A stretch of DNA of 64,000 bases from Solitalea longa (GTDB lineage: Bacteria; Bacteroidota; Bacteroidia; Sphingobacteriales; Sphingobacteriaceae): the NCBI RefSeq assembly GCF_002920915.1, contig NZ_PQVF01000009.1, positions 124,001 through 188,000 of the forward strand. The letters are read 5' to 3'. Of this stretch, positions 9,326-17,824 are shown in pieces. The position numbers were made by a program, and so were the translations under genes. Position 1 is the first letter of the stretch. Each line of letters begins with the position of its first letter. The notes under the pieces are model-generated. The model was not told the origin of the DNA. It saw only the letters and a program-made list of their open reading frames with translations, and searched no databases.

Positions 9326-9874
9326 ATGGGAAAAGTAGAATTTGAATCAGAAGTAATAATAATACCGGGTTTGAACAACTCCGGAGATAATCATTGGCAA
9401 ACGCATTGGGCAAATAAACACGGATTTAAGCGCATAGAACAGCACGATTGGGATAATCCTGAAAGTGAGGAATGGATAAGTTCGCTTGATGAGCAATTAA
9501 ATCAACTGAATGGTAAACCCATTATTTTAGTGGCGCATAGCCTGGGATGTATTGCGACGGCTTTATGGGCTCAAAATCCTTCTCGAAAAATAAAGGCAGC
9601 ATTGCTGGTAGCTCCAGCCGATACAGAGGCAAAGGGGATACCTAAAGAAATTAAAAGCTTTAAACCAATTCCACAAAAGCCCCTGCCTTTTAAATCAATT
9701 GTGGTGGCTAGTACCAACGATAAATACATTTCATTGGAAAGGGCGAACAACCTTGCCCAAAATTGGGGAAGTGAGTTTATTAATGTAGGAGCTGTGGGTC
9801 ACATCAATTCCGACTCAAATTTGGGCGAATGGGAACTTGGCCTCGAGTTGTTAAAAGAACTCGACAGATATTAA
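9326..9874 (+). CDS. RBBP9/YdeN-family serine hydrolase
   Basis: A 182-residue compact alpha/beta hydrolase. It opens with IIIPGLNNSGDNHWQ, the PG-x-GN-S-x-HW signature of the RBBP9/YdeN family, and has the nucleophile elbow AHSLG with Ser72. Asp in ASTNDKY (about residue 130) and His in VGAVGHIN (about 159) complete the triad. It is cytoplasmic, with no signal peptide. The family consists of small esterases of uncertain natural substrate. It stands alone after the heptad tract at 9,166. A hairpin at 9,905 separates it from the convergent gene. Confidence 0.9.
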   Translation: MGKVEFESEVIIIPGLNNSGDNHWQTHWANKHGFKRIEQHDWDNPESEEWISSLDEQLNQLNGKPIILVAHSLGCIATALWAQNPSRKIKAALLVAPADTEAKGIPKEIKSFKPIPQKPLPFKSIVVASTNDKYISLERANNLAQNWGSEFINVGAVGHINSDSNLGEWELGLELLKELDRY

Positions 9875-9904
9875 AACGGAAGTCTTGCGGAATATACAAC
9901 TAAA

Positions 9905-9934
9905 TAGTCCATCACAATTGTGATGGGCTATTTT
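9905..9934. terminator. Bidirectional terminator between convergent genes
   Basis: TAGTCCATCAC pairs with GTGATGGGCTA around an AATT loop (9,905-9,930; one G-T pair). TTTT follows on the plus strand and TATTTA on the minus strand. It lies between the serine hydrolase (plus) and the 815-residue gene (minus). Confidence 0.7.
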
Positions 9935-9951
9935 AAATAGCTGAGAAAAAC

Positions 9952-12399
9952 CTATCTTCTGCTAACAAAATCTTTTAAATAGCTGCACTCACTAACTGCC
10001 TTGGCATAAAAAGGCGTTGTTGAATAATTCTTCTTCAAATCAGCGAAATACTTATTGGTAATCAGCAATTCATAATACCGTTCTGCTGCACGATTATTTC
10101 TTTCCATCCAGTTATCGGCATTATCGGGCACGGTTGGATACATAATTCTTGAACTAAAGCATTTTGCTGCCATAAATGAACACTTGGCTTTAAAGTTTTG
10201 ATCAACGCTAAGCTTTTGCGCCTTCATATAGTATTTTTCGGCCGTATAGTTATAAAAGTAATCTTTTAAATAAGGCAGATCTGCTGTTAGATAATCCCTA
10301 TCAGTAACCGACCATGAGTAATTTACCAACAACCACGAATTGCCATTATAGCTCATATTATAAAATCCATTGGCCATTTGGTAATAGCAGAAAGCGGCAT
10401 TCTTGGGATCATCCTTTGCTTTTTTCTCAAAGGCAAGCATCGTTTGGGCAAATGTTAATTTGGTAAATTTCTTCGTGTCCCGTTCAGTTGGAGCATGCGT
10501 ATCATTAATTAAATCGACAAAGGAATTGGCTGCCAAATAGGTTTTATAAGGGTCTTTTTCGAAATAATTAGCAGGAAGCTTTTTAAAGGCAGTAATTGCT
10601 TTTGCAAACTGATGCTCACGCAAATAAGCCGTTCCCTGCAATTCATTCATGAAATTACTACCCAAAACAGAAAACGTAGTGGTCATTAATTGTTCAAATC
10701 CGGTTTTATTGGCTTTGGCATTTAGCTGCATAAGTTTTTCAATATCTGCAGCGTTCATGGCGTTACGGAGGTAATCAATAGCTACCGGCAGTTGCCAGGC
10801 ATAGGCATTCTCCTCTTCTGCTTTTTTAATACCAGGCTCGGAGATCATCTCACTCTGCAAATAACAAAGCGTCGCTTTAACTCTATCGTTTTGCTTTTCG
10901 TATTTGGGTGCCAAAATGGTAAGCATTAGGTATCTGTTGATCTTTGCAAATGGAACATCAGAAAACAAATCATTTGTCTTCTGATCAAGCTCAGCCTTAC
11001 GTTTTTTATCCAGCCACTGAAGCGACGGAAATATCTTTTCTTCAAAGGTTGCATCAATTTTATCCTGCTCATTAATAGTGATCAAAAGGCGAAGCACTTC
11101 AAATTGATCCTTTACTTTGGGTGACATTTTCATACTTTCAGCCTGCGTTAAAATCGCTTTTGCTGATTTCAGATCGCGTTGCATGAATTTGAGGTAAGCC
11201 CCTGAGATTTTCCAAAGGGCAGGTTCGTTAACCTTTCTCTCCGAAGAAACCAATTCACAAAACCTAAACAGGCTGTCGGCATATTTCCCTTCAACCTCTA
11301 AATAATTAGGTTCAGCAGCACTTGTAGCCTTTAATAGCAATGAATCTTTCTTATTCGACTGCATTAATTTAGGTGATAAGTAGGAAGCTTCGAGCTTTGA
11401 GATCTCACGAACCAGCAATACATCCTGGCACTTGGCCTTGGCATCGTACTCATAAATTTCTTTCATCTCCGGTAAGGCATGACCGCTATTTCCCAGTGTT
11501 TCAACCGCAAGCAAATCAGCCTTTTCTGTACTATTCTTACATAGTGGTAATGCCTGCTTGTAATTGTATTTATTGTATACCGACAAATAGCCCACATTTT
11601 GATAAGCGATGATGCGGTTGTTATTGCATTCGCTAAACACCCTCGAAAATAAATAAGCGCTTTCGGGATATTTGCCTATTACACGCAATGCACCGGCTTT
11701 TAAGGCCAGTGTCCAATAGTACACAGAACTTTGCGATTGATTAGGAGTTACGTAAGTATCGAAATACTGAATACATCCTTCAGAATCACCACTATAATGT
11801 GCCAAACGACAGATCTGGTAACCATAGCGAAGCTTCAGGAATTTATCTTTCTTGATTTTAGCAACCTGCTGAATACCTTCTTTAATCAGCGCATACATTG
11901 AATTAGCATCAGGCTTCACCGGCTCCCATTCGCTATATTGGGTATTCACATAGGGCTCGCAGGCTTTAGCAAAGCTCAAATAAGTGAGCGCATCCGCATT
12001 TTTCTTTTTTGCCAATTCAACAACAAAAACATTCTTACGCAAGCTATCAGGCCATTCAGTTTCCTTTTTATTCTTTATGAGCTCAAAGGATTCGGAATTG
12101 TTGGTATAAATTGCCCGATAAACTGCTGAATCAGGCATCGACTCAACTCCTAAATACTTTTTCCATTCAGCGATATTCTGGTTATAGGGGTCATGTGGCT
12201 CGCTGTAATCATACAGGGTTTCATAGGCGATGTAATAAAAAGGCTTATAATCCGGATCTCCGGCAATATGATTATTGTAGAATGTAATGTGGTCATCGTA
12301 GGGATCAACCCATCCTCCGCAGGCAATACCATAAATTACAGTTCCGGTAAGTAAAACAAAAACGCTACCTAAAACTATGGTATATTTTTTCAAGTTCAT
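9952..12399 (-). CDS. Uncharacterised 815-residue envelope protein with TPR-like helical repeats
   Basis: No family name can be given with confidence. The N-terminus is a signal/lipoprotein-like segment (a run of LKKYTIVLGSVFVLL, then YGIACGGW with a possible lipidated cysteine near residue 27). It is followed by a conserved-looking acidic/aromatic block (WVDPYDDHITFYNN). The remainder is rich in alternating amphipathic helices with tetratricopeptide-like spacing (for example AFCYYQMANGFYNMSYNG and KCSFMAAKCFSSR near the C-terminus), suggesting a solenoid for protein contacts. The start overlaps the end of the upstream 346-residue lipoprotein gene by 35 bases, so the two are translationally linked and probably work together at the cell surface or in the periplasm. 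Confidence 0.75.
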   Translation of the reverse strand: MNLKKYTIVLGSVFVLLTGTVIYGIACGGWVDPYDDHITFYNNHIAGDPDYKPFYYIAYETLYDYSEPHDPYNQNIAEWKKYLGVESMPDSAVYRAIYTNNSESFELIKNKKETEWPDSLRKNVFVVELAKKKNADALTYLSFAKACEPYVNTQYSEWEPVKPDANSMYALIKEGIQQVAKIKKDKFLKLRYGYQICRLAHYSGDSEGCIQYFDTYVTPNQSQSSVYYWTLALKAGALRVIGKYPESAYLFSRVFSECNNNRIIAYQNVGYLSVYNKYNYKQALPLCKNSTEKADLLAVETLGNSGHALPEMKEIYEYDAKAKCQDVLLVREISKLEASYLSPKLMQSNKKDSLLLKATSAAEPNYLEVEGKYADSLFRFCELVSSERKVNEPALWKISGAYLKFMQRDLKSAKAILTQAESMKMSPKVKDQFEVLRLLITINEQDKIDATFEEKIFPSLQWLDKKRKAELDQKTNDLFSDVPFAKINRYLMLTILAPKYEKQNDRVKATLCYLQSEMISEPGIKKAEEENAYAWQLPVAIDYLRNAMNAADIEKLMQLNAKANKTGFEQLMTTTFSVLGSNFMNELQGTAYLREHQFAKAITAFKKLPANYFEKDPYKTYLAANSFVDLINDTHAPTERDTKKFTKLTFAQTMLAFEKKAKDDPKNAAFCYYQMANGFYNMSYNGNSWLLVNYSWSVTDRDYLTADLPYLKDYFYNYTAEKYYMKAQKLSVDQNFKAKCSFMAAKCFSSRIMYPTVPDNADNWMERNNRAAERYYELLITNKYFADLKKNYSTTPFYAKAVSECSYLKDFVSRR

Positions 12400-13405
12400 T
12401 TGTATGATAGTTTTTTAAAATAGATGAATCGAGATGAAATAAAATAACACGGACACTATCTGAATTAAGCCTCCTTGAACAAAACTGAGCGGCATCTATT
12501 ACATCATTTGCCGCATAGTTTTCGTCACGTACAACCTCGCCTTTTTTAAGTGAATATCCATTCAAATTTACATCATAAAGCACTTTATACAGCCTTTCGC
12601 CATGCTTTTCGAAATATTTTTTATTCCGAAAATCAGCATTTTTAAAGCCACGCATCAATCCTGCAAAAAGCTCATTTCTAAATAAAACCGACCATGAAAA
12701 CAAAGGAAGCGCAACATCAAGTTTTAAAGGATAATGATTCAATCTGGCCAAAAAGTCTTCGATAGCCTGCAGGTCAAGTATGGAGTTATGGTCGCCATAT
12801 TTCTTCAAATCGCCCATATTATAGCACATTAACAAGCCTTTATCAACCGGAGGTATTCCGGTTATTTCCTGGTATTTCACCTGGTGCATCCGAATAGTAG
12901 CTGAAAGCTTTTTGGCTCTTAAAAAAGGATGCTGTTTGATCTTCCGCAGCAATTGAAAATACCGAAACATTGTTTGTTTGGTCCAATCACAATCAATCTG
13001 AATTTCAGCCGGCTGAATAGTCTGTAATTCACATTGCTTTTGAACAAAGTGCATGATATTAAAAGCCAGTTCTTCAACACCAGCGCTATCAACTTTTAAC
13101 AATGTTTTATTGGTGATGAAGACAACCGGAATAACTGCAACTGCAGCAGGAATGGATTGATTAAATGTTGTTGGAGAAACCGGAACCGGCTTTTTGCGCG
13201 CTTCATCCCAGTCAACATCAAAAAACCGTATATATAAATGTTTGGCGTTTAAAGATTGAAGAGCCTGTGTTTCACTTTGGTTTAGTTTGAAAGATGTTTT
13301 CCAGTAGTAAAACGCTGGTTCTACAAAATGATGTTTATCGCTTTTGCAAGCAGAAATAAAAAAGATAAAGACAAATAGATGTAAGGTAAAACGCAATGAA
13401 TTCAT
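12365..13405 (-). CDS. Uncharacterised lipoprotein, partner of the 815-residue protein
   Basis: A 346-residue protein with a clear lipoprotein signal (hydrophobic HLFVFIFF, then ISAC with the lipidated cysteine at about residue 20). The mature part contains alternating strands and helices: HLYIRFFDVDWDEA, AEIQIDCDWT, LLMCYNMGDLKKYG, LDVALPLFSW and a C-terminal VRVILFHLD. This looks like a TIM-barrel fold of the type found in glycosidase-like proteins, but no catalytic signature was recognised, so this is only a structural impression. The gene ends inside the start of the 815-residue gene. A terminator upstream (13,449) isolates the pair from the DUF3078 gene, so it has its own promoter in 13,406-13,448 or depends on read-through. 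Confidence 0.72.
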   Translation of the reverse strand: MNSLRFTLHLFVFIFFISACKSDKHHFVEPAFYYWKTSFKLNQSETQALQSLNAKHLYIRFFDVDWDEARKKPVPVSPTTFNQSIPAAVAVIPVVFITNKTLLKVDSAGVEELAFNIMHFVQKQCELQTIQPAEIQIDCDWTKQTMFRYFQLLRKIKQHPFLRAKKLSATIRMHQVKYQEITGIPPVDKGLLMCYNMGDLKKYGDHNSILDLQAIEDFLARLNHYPLKLDVALPLFSWSVLFRNELFAGLMRGFKNADFRNKKYFEKHGERLYKVLYDVNLNGYSLKKGEVVRDENYAANDVIDAAQFCSRRLNSDSVRVILFHLDSSILKNYHTNELEKIYHSFR

Positions 13406-13448
13406 TTCTGTAAAATTAGAAAGACTTCGGCAGGTGACAAATAAAAAC

Positions 13449-13473
13449 AGGAAGCAATTGACAACTGCTTCCT
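13449..13473 (-). terminator. Terminator downstream of the DUF3078 gene
   Basis: On the minus strand AGGAAGCA pairs with TGCTTCCT around a nine-base loop, followed by GTTTTTATTT. It closes the DUF3078 transcript before the lipoprotein gene. Confidence 0.8.
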
Positions 13474-13492
13474 ATCCTACACTAAATCACTA

Positions 13493-14434
13493 TTAATTTT
13501 TACTTGAACTGACGAATTTAAATGTAAAGCCTGCTCCGAAGATCTCTTTAAACTGTAATTGCGGACGATAAGCTGTTTGGCCGGAGTTATTAGTATATGG
13601 AAAAGTCGTATCATCATCATAGATCATCTGGATACCGAAATTGGCTGACACGAAATTATTCACCTTCAGAAAAATGTTCATGGTATAATTGATGTCCACA
13701 TTTTGAGGGTTCTCCAAATAATTGGAATACAAAAGCAGCATATGTTCCAGGTTAATATTTTTCATGATCTCATCTTTGCGGTAAGCCTGCAAATTAAAAC
13801 CGAACTCATACCGGCTTTTCTTCCCTACATCAACCCCATATGCTCCGATCGAAGAGAGATAATCATTATTAACAAATGTTATACGCGAAGCCAGCGGTGA
13901 AAAATTCACTTTCCAGTTATCTGATTTTTTATAACTAATTCCCGGACCCAAGCCCAGGTAAGCAGGTGCAAATGGTCCAGAAATTAAGGTTCGGGTTCCG
14001 TCGGCATTATAATTATAGCCATTGGCAAACTGACTCTGCAGGCTGGTAAAAAAAGAGGCATACCAGTATTGCTTTAGCCTATAACCAAGCAAACTGTTTA
14101 GAAAATAGCGATCATCGGTTTTGCGAACACCAATATCATTTTGCTTACTTAAGCCATAGCCAATTAAAACATGATTATCCCAGTTCCAACGGTCTTTTTT
14201 ATAATTAAAATTATAGTCGAGTAATAAAGAACCCGCCAGCGAATTAACACCACCTGCCGCCCAATTGCTAAATGAACTTTGGTTGAACAGTAATGAATTT
14301 TGCCCGCTGATGGTCCATGTTTTCAAGGAATCAGGCCGATTTGGATCTTCAGGCACCTTTTGATTAGTAACCTGGGCCGATAAAAAATGGGGAGAAAATA
14401 AAATAGCGAAGAGCAGAGTAGCGTACCTATTCAT
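13493..14434 (-). CDS. DUF3078 outer-membrane beta-barrel protein
   Basis: A 313-residue protein with a signal peptide (cleavage after FLSAQ, about residue 20). The mature part opens with TWTISGQNSLLFNQ and then SFSNWAAGGVNS, followed by many alternating amphipathic strands (WNWDNHVLIGYG, RYEFGFNLQAY) and a last strand ending FTFKFVSS. This is the DUF3078 pattern, a Bacteroidota-specific family predicted to form an outer-membrane barrel. Its function is not known. It is followed by its own terminator and preceded by the terminator of the E1 gene, so it is probably monocistronic. Confidence 0.88.
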   Translation of the reverse strand: MNRYATLLFAILFSPHFLSAQVTNQKVPEDPNRPDSLKTWTISGQNSLLFNQSSFSNWAAGGVNSLAGSLLLDYNFNYKKDRWNWDNHVLIGYGLSKQNDIGVRKTDDRYFLNSLLGYRLKQYWYASFFTSLQSQFANGYNYNADGTRTLISGPFAPAYLGLGPGISYKKSDNWKVNFSPLASRITFVNNDYLSSIGAYGVDVGKKSRYEFGFNLQAYRKDEIMKNINLEHMLLLYSNYLENPQNVDINYTMNIFLKVNNFVSANFGIQMIYDDDTTFPYTNNSGQTAYRPQLQFKEIFGAGFTFKFVSSSKN

Positions 14435-14499
14435 AAGGGTAAGGTTTTACCTGTTAAGTTAATTATTTCAATAGAAATTTAATCGGCCTGATTGTTCAC

Positions 14500-14529
14500 A
14501 AAAAAAGCCCTGTCTTTTTGAGACAGAGC
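14500..14529 (-). terminator. Terminator downstream of the E1 dehydrogenase gene
   Basis: On the minus strand GCTCTGTCT pairs with AGACAGGGC (one G-T pair) around CAAAA, followed by seven T residues. This is a canonical intrinsic terminator 25 bases after the stop codon. Confidence 0.92.
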
Positions 14530-14553
14530 TTGCGCTTTATTATGAATTTAAAA

Positions 14554-16572
14554 TTAATAACTCATCAGTTTTTTAATCGATTCGTCCAGCCTTGCTTTGG
14601 CCAGGAAATTATCTTCCAAGGCTTTATTCATCGGAATTGCCGTATCCAAACTAGCGCAACGCATTACAGGGCTATCTAAATAGTTAAATAAATGCTCGCC
14701 AATGTAAGCCGCAATTTCGGCTCCAATACCACAGCAAAGCGTATCTTCATGCAGTATTAGCACCTTTCCATTTTTCTTTACGGTTTCAGTAACTGCTTCT
14801 ACATCCCATGGCAAAAGCGTGCGAAGATCAAGTACATCGGCCGAAACTTCCGGATTTTCTTTCAGGTAATCCAGCGCCCAATGAACGCCCAAGCCATAAG
14901 TGATGATCGATATTTCATTACCCTCATTTACCAGTTTAGCTTTACCAATTGGTGTTGTATAATAATCTGTTAGGATCTCTTCAGAAATTGCACGATATAG
15001 ATATTTGTGTTCAAAGAAGATAATCGGGTTAGGATCTTCAATAGCCGAAGCCAGCAAGCCTTTTGCATCCGAAGGGAAAGCAGGGTAAACTACCTTTAAT
15101 CCCGGCGTTTTTACAAACCAGGCCTCATTGCTTTGCGAATGGAAAGGACCTGCACCAGTTCCGGCACCTGTAGGCATACGAACCACCACATCGGCATTTT
15201 GCCCCCAGCGATAATGACTTTTAGCCAGGTTATTGATGATTTGATTAAATCCGCAGGTAACAAAATCGGCAAACTGCATTTCCATGATCGCCTTATACCC
15301 ATTTATTGACAAACCCAAAGCCGCCCCCACTATAGCCGATTCACAAAGTGGCGTATTGCGCACCCGCCCTTTACCAAACTCCTCAACAAAACCCTGCGTA
15401 ATTTTAAATGCTCCACCGTATTCGGCAACATCCTGACCCATAATTACCAGGTTGGAATGACGTTGCATAGCAAGGCGCATCGCATCAGAAATGGCATCGA
15501 GGTAACGCTTCTCCGCTTTCATGTCCGAAAGAGGCTCTATCTGTTCCTCTTTTGTTGGTGCATACATATCGGCAACCTCAACTGCCGTATCGGCAACAAT
15601 ATCGAATTCCGAGAATGCCATGTCTATCGCATTATCAATATCTATCTTATTCCTGATCTTCAGCTCACCCACATAATCCAGGCTGATAACCCCCTGTTGT
15701 AAAAGATAATTTTCGAAGTTGAAAACAGGATCTTTTGTCCGCCATTCATCCATCAGTTCTTTAGGAACATATTTGGTTCCTGAGGCTTCTTCGTGACCAC
15801 GCATTCTGAACGTCATACACTCAATAAGCACCGGGCGTGGAGTATACCTGATTTCTTCAGCCACCTTGCGAACGGTATCATAAACTTCGAGCACATTGTT
15901 GCCATCAATCTTGTAACCCTGCATTCCATAACCGGCGGCACGGTCAACTAAACTTTCGCATTTATATTGTTCAGCCGTTGGTGTTGAAAGGCCATAGCCG
16001 TTGTTCTCAATAATAAATATAACTGGCAGGTTCCAAACCGAAGCAACATTCAAGGCTTCGTGGAAATCGCCTTCACTGGTAGCTCCTTCGCCTGTAAAAA
16101 CCAGGGTAGCTCTAAAGCGATTCTCCAGCCTGTCGGCAAGGGCAATTCCATCGGCTATTGCCATTTGCGGACCCAGATGCGAGATCATCCCCACAATTTT
16201 ATGCTCTTGTGTTCCAAAATGAAACGAACGATCACGTCCTTTAGTGAAACCACTCATTTTACCTTGCCATTGCGCCACCAGTTTTTCCAAAGGAATACCC
16301 CTGCTGGTGAAAACACCCAGGTTTCGGTGCATTGGCAAAATATATTCATCGTATTTCATGGCCATGGTGGCCCCTACAGAAATAGCCTCCTGTCCGATAC
16401 CCGAAAACCATTTCCCCACTTTTCCCTGTCGCAAAAGTATCAGCATTTTTTCCTCAATCATCCGTGGACGCAAAAGGTTCTTATACAGTTCAATGAGCGT
16501 TTCATGTGAGTACTGTTTATGATCAAATTGCATATAAACAGTGTTTTCTAAGGTTTCTATAGATGGTTCCAT
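14554..16572 (-). CDS. 2-oxoacid dehydrogenase E1, fused alpha and beta subunits
   Basis: A 672-residue thiamine-diphosphate enzyme that decarboxylates a 2-oxoacid and passes the acyl group to the lipoyl E2. The alpha half (about 1-320) contains the ThDP motif GEGATSEGDFHE, then about 25 residues on ENNGYG, and the phosphorylation-loop-like FRMRGHEEASG. The beta half (about 350-672) has MGQDVAEYGGAFK, FADFVTCGFNQI and the glycine-rich MPTGAGTGAGPFHSQ. The two halves are separate proteins in most bacteria; the fused form is common in Bacteroidota. The sequence is closest in style to branched-chain (2-oxoisovalerate) E1, but pyruvate cannot be excluded. No E2 or E3 gene is adjacent, so E1 must assemble with subunits encoded elsewhere. 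Confidence 0.93.
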   Translation of the reverse strand: MEPSIETLENTVYMQFDHKQYSHETLIELYKNLLRPRMIEEKMLILLRQGKVGKWFSGIGQEAISVGATMAMKYDEYILPMHRNLGVFTSRGIPLEKLVAQWQGKMSGFTKGRDRSFHFGTQEHKIVGMISHLGPQMAIADGIALADRLENRFRATLVFTGEGATSEGDFHEALNVASVWNLPVIFIIENNGYGLSTPTAEQYKCESLVDRAAGYGMQGYKIDGNNVLEVYDTVRKVAEEIRYTPRPVLIECMTFRMRGHEEASGTKYVPKELMDEWRTKDPVFNFENYLLQQGVISLDYVGELKIRNKIDIDNAIDMAFSEFDIVADTAVEVADMYAPTKEEQIEPLSDMKAEKRYLDAISDAMRLAMQRHSNLVIMGQDVAEYGGAFKITQGFVEEFGKGRVRNTPLCESAIVGAALGLSINGYKAIMEMQFADFVTCGFNQIINNLAKSHYRWGQNADVVVRMPTGAGTGAGPFHSQSNEAWFVKTPGLKVVYPAFPSDAKGLLASAIEDPNPIIFFEHKYLYRAISEEILTDYYTTPIGKAKLVNEGNEISIITYGLGVHWALDYLKENPEVSADVLDLRTLLPWDVEAVTETVKKNGKVLILHEDTLCCGIGAEIAAYIGEHLFNYLDSPVMRCASLDTAIPMNKALEDNFLAKARLDESIKKLMSY

Positions 16573-16759
16573 GGTTGACTAATATGAAAATTAATTTTTG
16601 AATTTTTATCGAAAGTTCTTTTAAATAATTTTCGAATCAGCAGCAATTTCGTCAAACCGCTTCTTGAATTACGATACTAAAAGAGGCTATTGATCATCAG
16701 GAATCATTCGTTTTTTAATTGCAAAACAGGAGAATATTTAAAACAGAACATCTAAGCCC

Positions 16760-16767
16760 TATCTTTG
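16760..16767 (+). promoter_or_regulatory. -7 promoter box near the aat start
   Basis: TATCTTTG matches TAnnTTTG perfectly but lies only four bases before the ATG at 16,771. Initiation about seven bases downstream would give a leaderless or slightly truncated message. It may therefore be fortuitous, or the start may be further inside the gene. No TTTG box is visible at -33. Confidence 0.3.
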
Positions 16768-16770
16768 TTC

Positions 16771-17427
16771 ATGCCTGTTTATGAACTTTCCGACGAACTT
16801 ATTTTCCCTCATCCCTTATTAGCCGAAGAGGACGGTTTGCTTGCTTTTGGTGGCGACCTTAGCCCTGAGCGACTGTTGCTCGCCTACCGCAACGGCATTT
16901 TTCCCTGGTATACCGATGAAGATCCCATACTGTGGCATGCTCCAAATCCTCGTTTTGTACTTTTCCCAAAAAACCTCCGGGTTTCAAAAAGCATGCAACA
17001 GGTTATTCGGTCCAATAAGTTTACCATTACTGTTGATACCGCTTTTGAACAAGTAATTGCCAGCTGCAAATACATTGTAAGAGAACATCAACCCGACACC
17101 TGGATAACCAAGGAAATGCAGCAAGCCTATATTCAGCTGCATAAGTTAGGTTTTGCCCATTCAATTGAGGTCTGGCAAAATGACGAGCTCGTTGGTGGAT
17201 TATATGGAATAAATTTAGGAACGGTATTTTTTGGCGAATCGATGTTTCATGAGGTGAGCAATGCCTCAAAAGTGGCTTTTATTTACCTAATTCAACAAAT
17301 TCCCTTTTCCATCATCGATTGCCAAATGGAAACCGAGCATCTAAAAAGCCTTGGTGGTCAAAACATTCCGCTCGAAGATTTTCTATTAATCTTAGAAGTG
17401 GAGGCTGAAAAAGATTGTCTGTTGTAA
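16771..17427 (+). CDS. aat: Leucyl/phenylalanyl-tRNA-protein transferase
   Basis: A 218-residue Aat, which adds Leu or Phe from aminoacyl-tRNA to N-terminal Arg or Lys of proteins, creating an N-degron for ClpAP. Family signatures are intact: FPHPLLAEEDGLLAFGGDL near the N-terminus, YRNGIFPWY, ILWHAPNPRFVL, and GGLYGINLGTVFFGESMFH with the catalytic region. SKVAFIYL and DCQMETEHLKSLGG lie at the C-terminus. I start at the ATG at 16,771; an in-frame TTG two codons earlier is possible. It is monocistronic. Confidence 0.96.
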   Translation: MPVYELSDELIFPHPLLAEEDGLLAFGGDLSPERLLLAYRNGIFPWYTDEDPILWHAPNPRFVLFPKNLRVSKSMQQVIRSNKFTITVDTAFEQVIASCKYIVREHQPDTWITKEMQQAYIQLHKLGFAHSIEVWQNDELVGGLYGINLGTVFFGESMFHEVSNASKVAFIYLIQQIPFSIIDCQMETEHLKSLGGQNIPLEDFLLILEVEAEKDCLL

Positions 17428-17488
17428 TTGTTAAACTGAAGAATTGTAATAAATGGCTAAATTGTTAACTAGCTAAATTGTAAGACAA
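17425..17488 (+). repeat. Octad-phased tract downstream of aat
   Basis: From the aat stop codon, 8-base words can be read: taattgtt, aaactgaa, gaattgta, ataaatgg, ctaaattg, ttaactag, ctaaattg, taagacaa. The word ctaaattg recurs exactly 16 bases apart. It is an 8-base-period relative of the tracts at 9,166 and 53,313. Function unknown. Confidence 0.45.
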
Positions 17489-17519
17489 GGGATGAGAGGA
17501 ATAATTGCTTAACCTTATA

Positions 17520-17556
17520 TTCTTGGAAGTGAGCGCTACACGAACACTTCCAAGAA
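17520..17556. repeat. 12-bp perfect inverted repeat between convergent genes
   Basis: TTCTTGGAAGTG (17,520-17,531) is the exact reverse complement of CACTTCCAAGAA (17,545-17,556) with a 13-base loop. It lies between aat (plus) and the zinc-ribbon gene (minus). There is no U-tract on either side, so it would be an unusual terminator or a transcript-stabilising stem. Confidence 0.6.
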
Positions 17557-17573
17557 CCGAGAGATTAATATGA

Positions 17574-17786
17574 TCATTCTTCGAGGAACCAAAATATATA
17601 AGTGCAGTCTGAACATACGTAACAAACTGCTGATTTATTTGCCCAATCGAGATTAAAAAATGAAGCAGTAGCAGTATTAAGCTGGGCTTCTCTGGAATAA
17701 AATAAGTGGTTTTGGCAAATAGGGCAAGTTAATTTCTTCCCCTTTATTTGAACAGGCTCAGGCGTTGTCTTCGAAAAAATACTCAT
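17574..17786 (-). CDS. Small zinc-ribbon protein
   Basis: A 70-residue protein with two CxxC pairs, CPIC (about residue 21) and CSDC (about 58), separated by about 35 residues. This is the arrangement of a zinc ribbon. It opens with MSIFSKTT, and between the pairs lies FFNLDWANKSAVCYVC. It resembles the short uncharacterised zinc-ribbon proteins often annotated as DNA-binding in Bacteroidota, but no DNA-binding evidence is visible. It lies 38 bases after the SnoaL-like gene on the same strand and may be cotranscribed with it. Confidence 0.7.
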   Translation of the reverse strand: MSIFSKTTPEPVQIKGKKLTCPICQNHLFYSREAQLNTATASFFNLDWANKSAVCYVCSDCTYIFWFLEE

Positions 17787-17824
17787 AATAAAAAATATCA
17801 GTTAATAATTCAGCTAACCGCAAA

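Noticed and set aside
16060-16509. Open frame of 149 codons on the plus strand
   Set aside because: It is antisense to the E1 dehydrogenase gene, has no recognisable domain and has low-quality composition; it is a shadow of the real gene.
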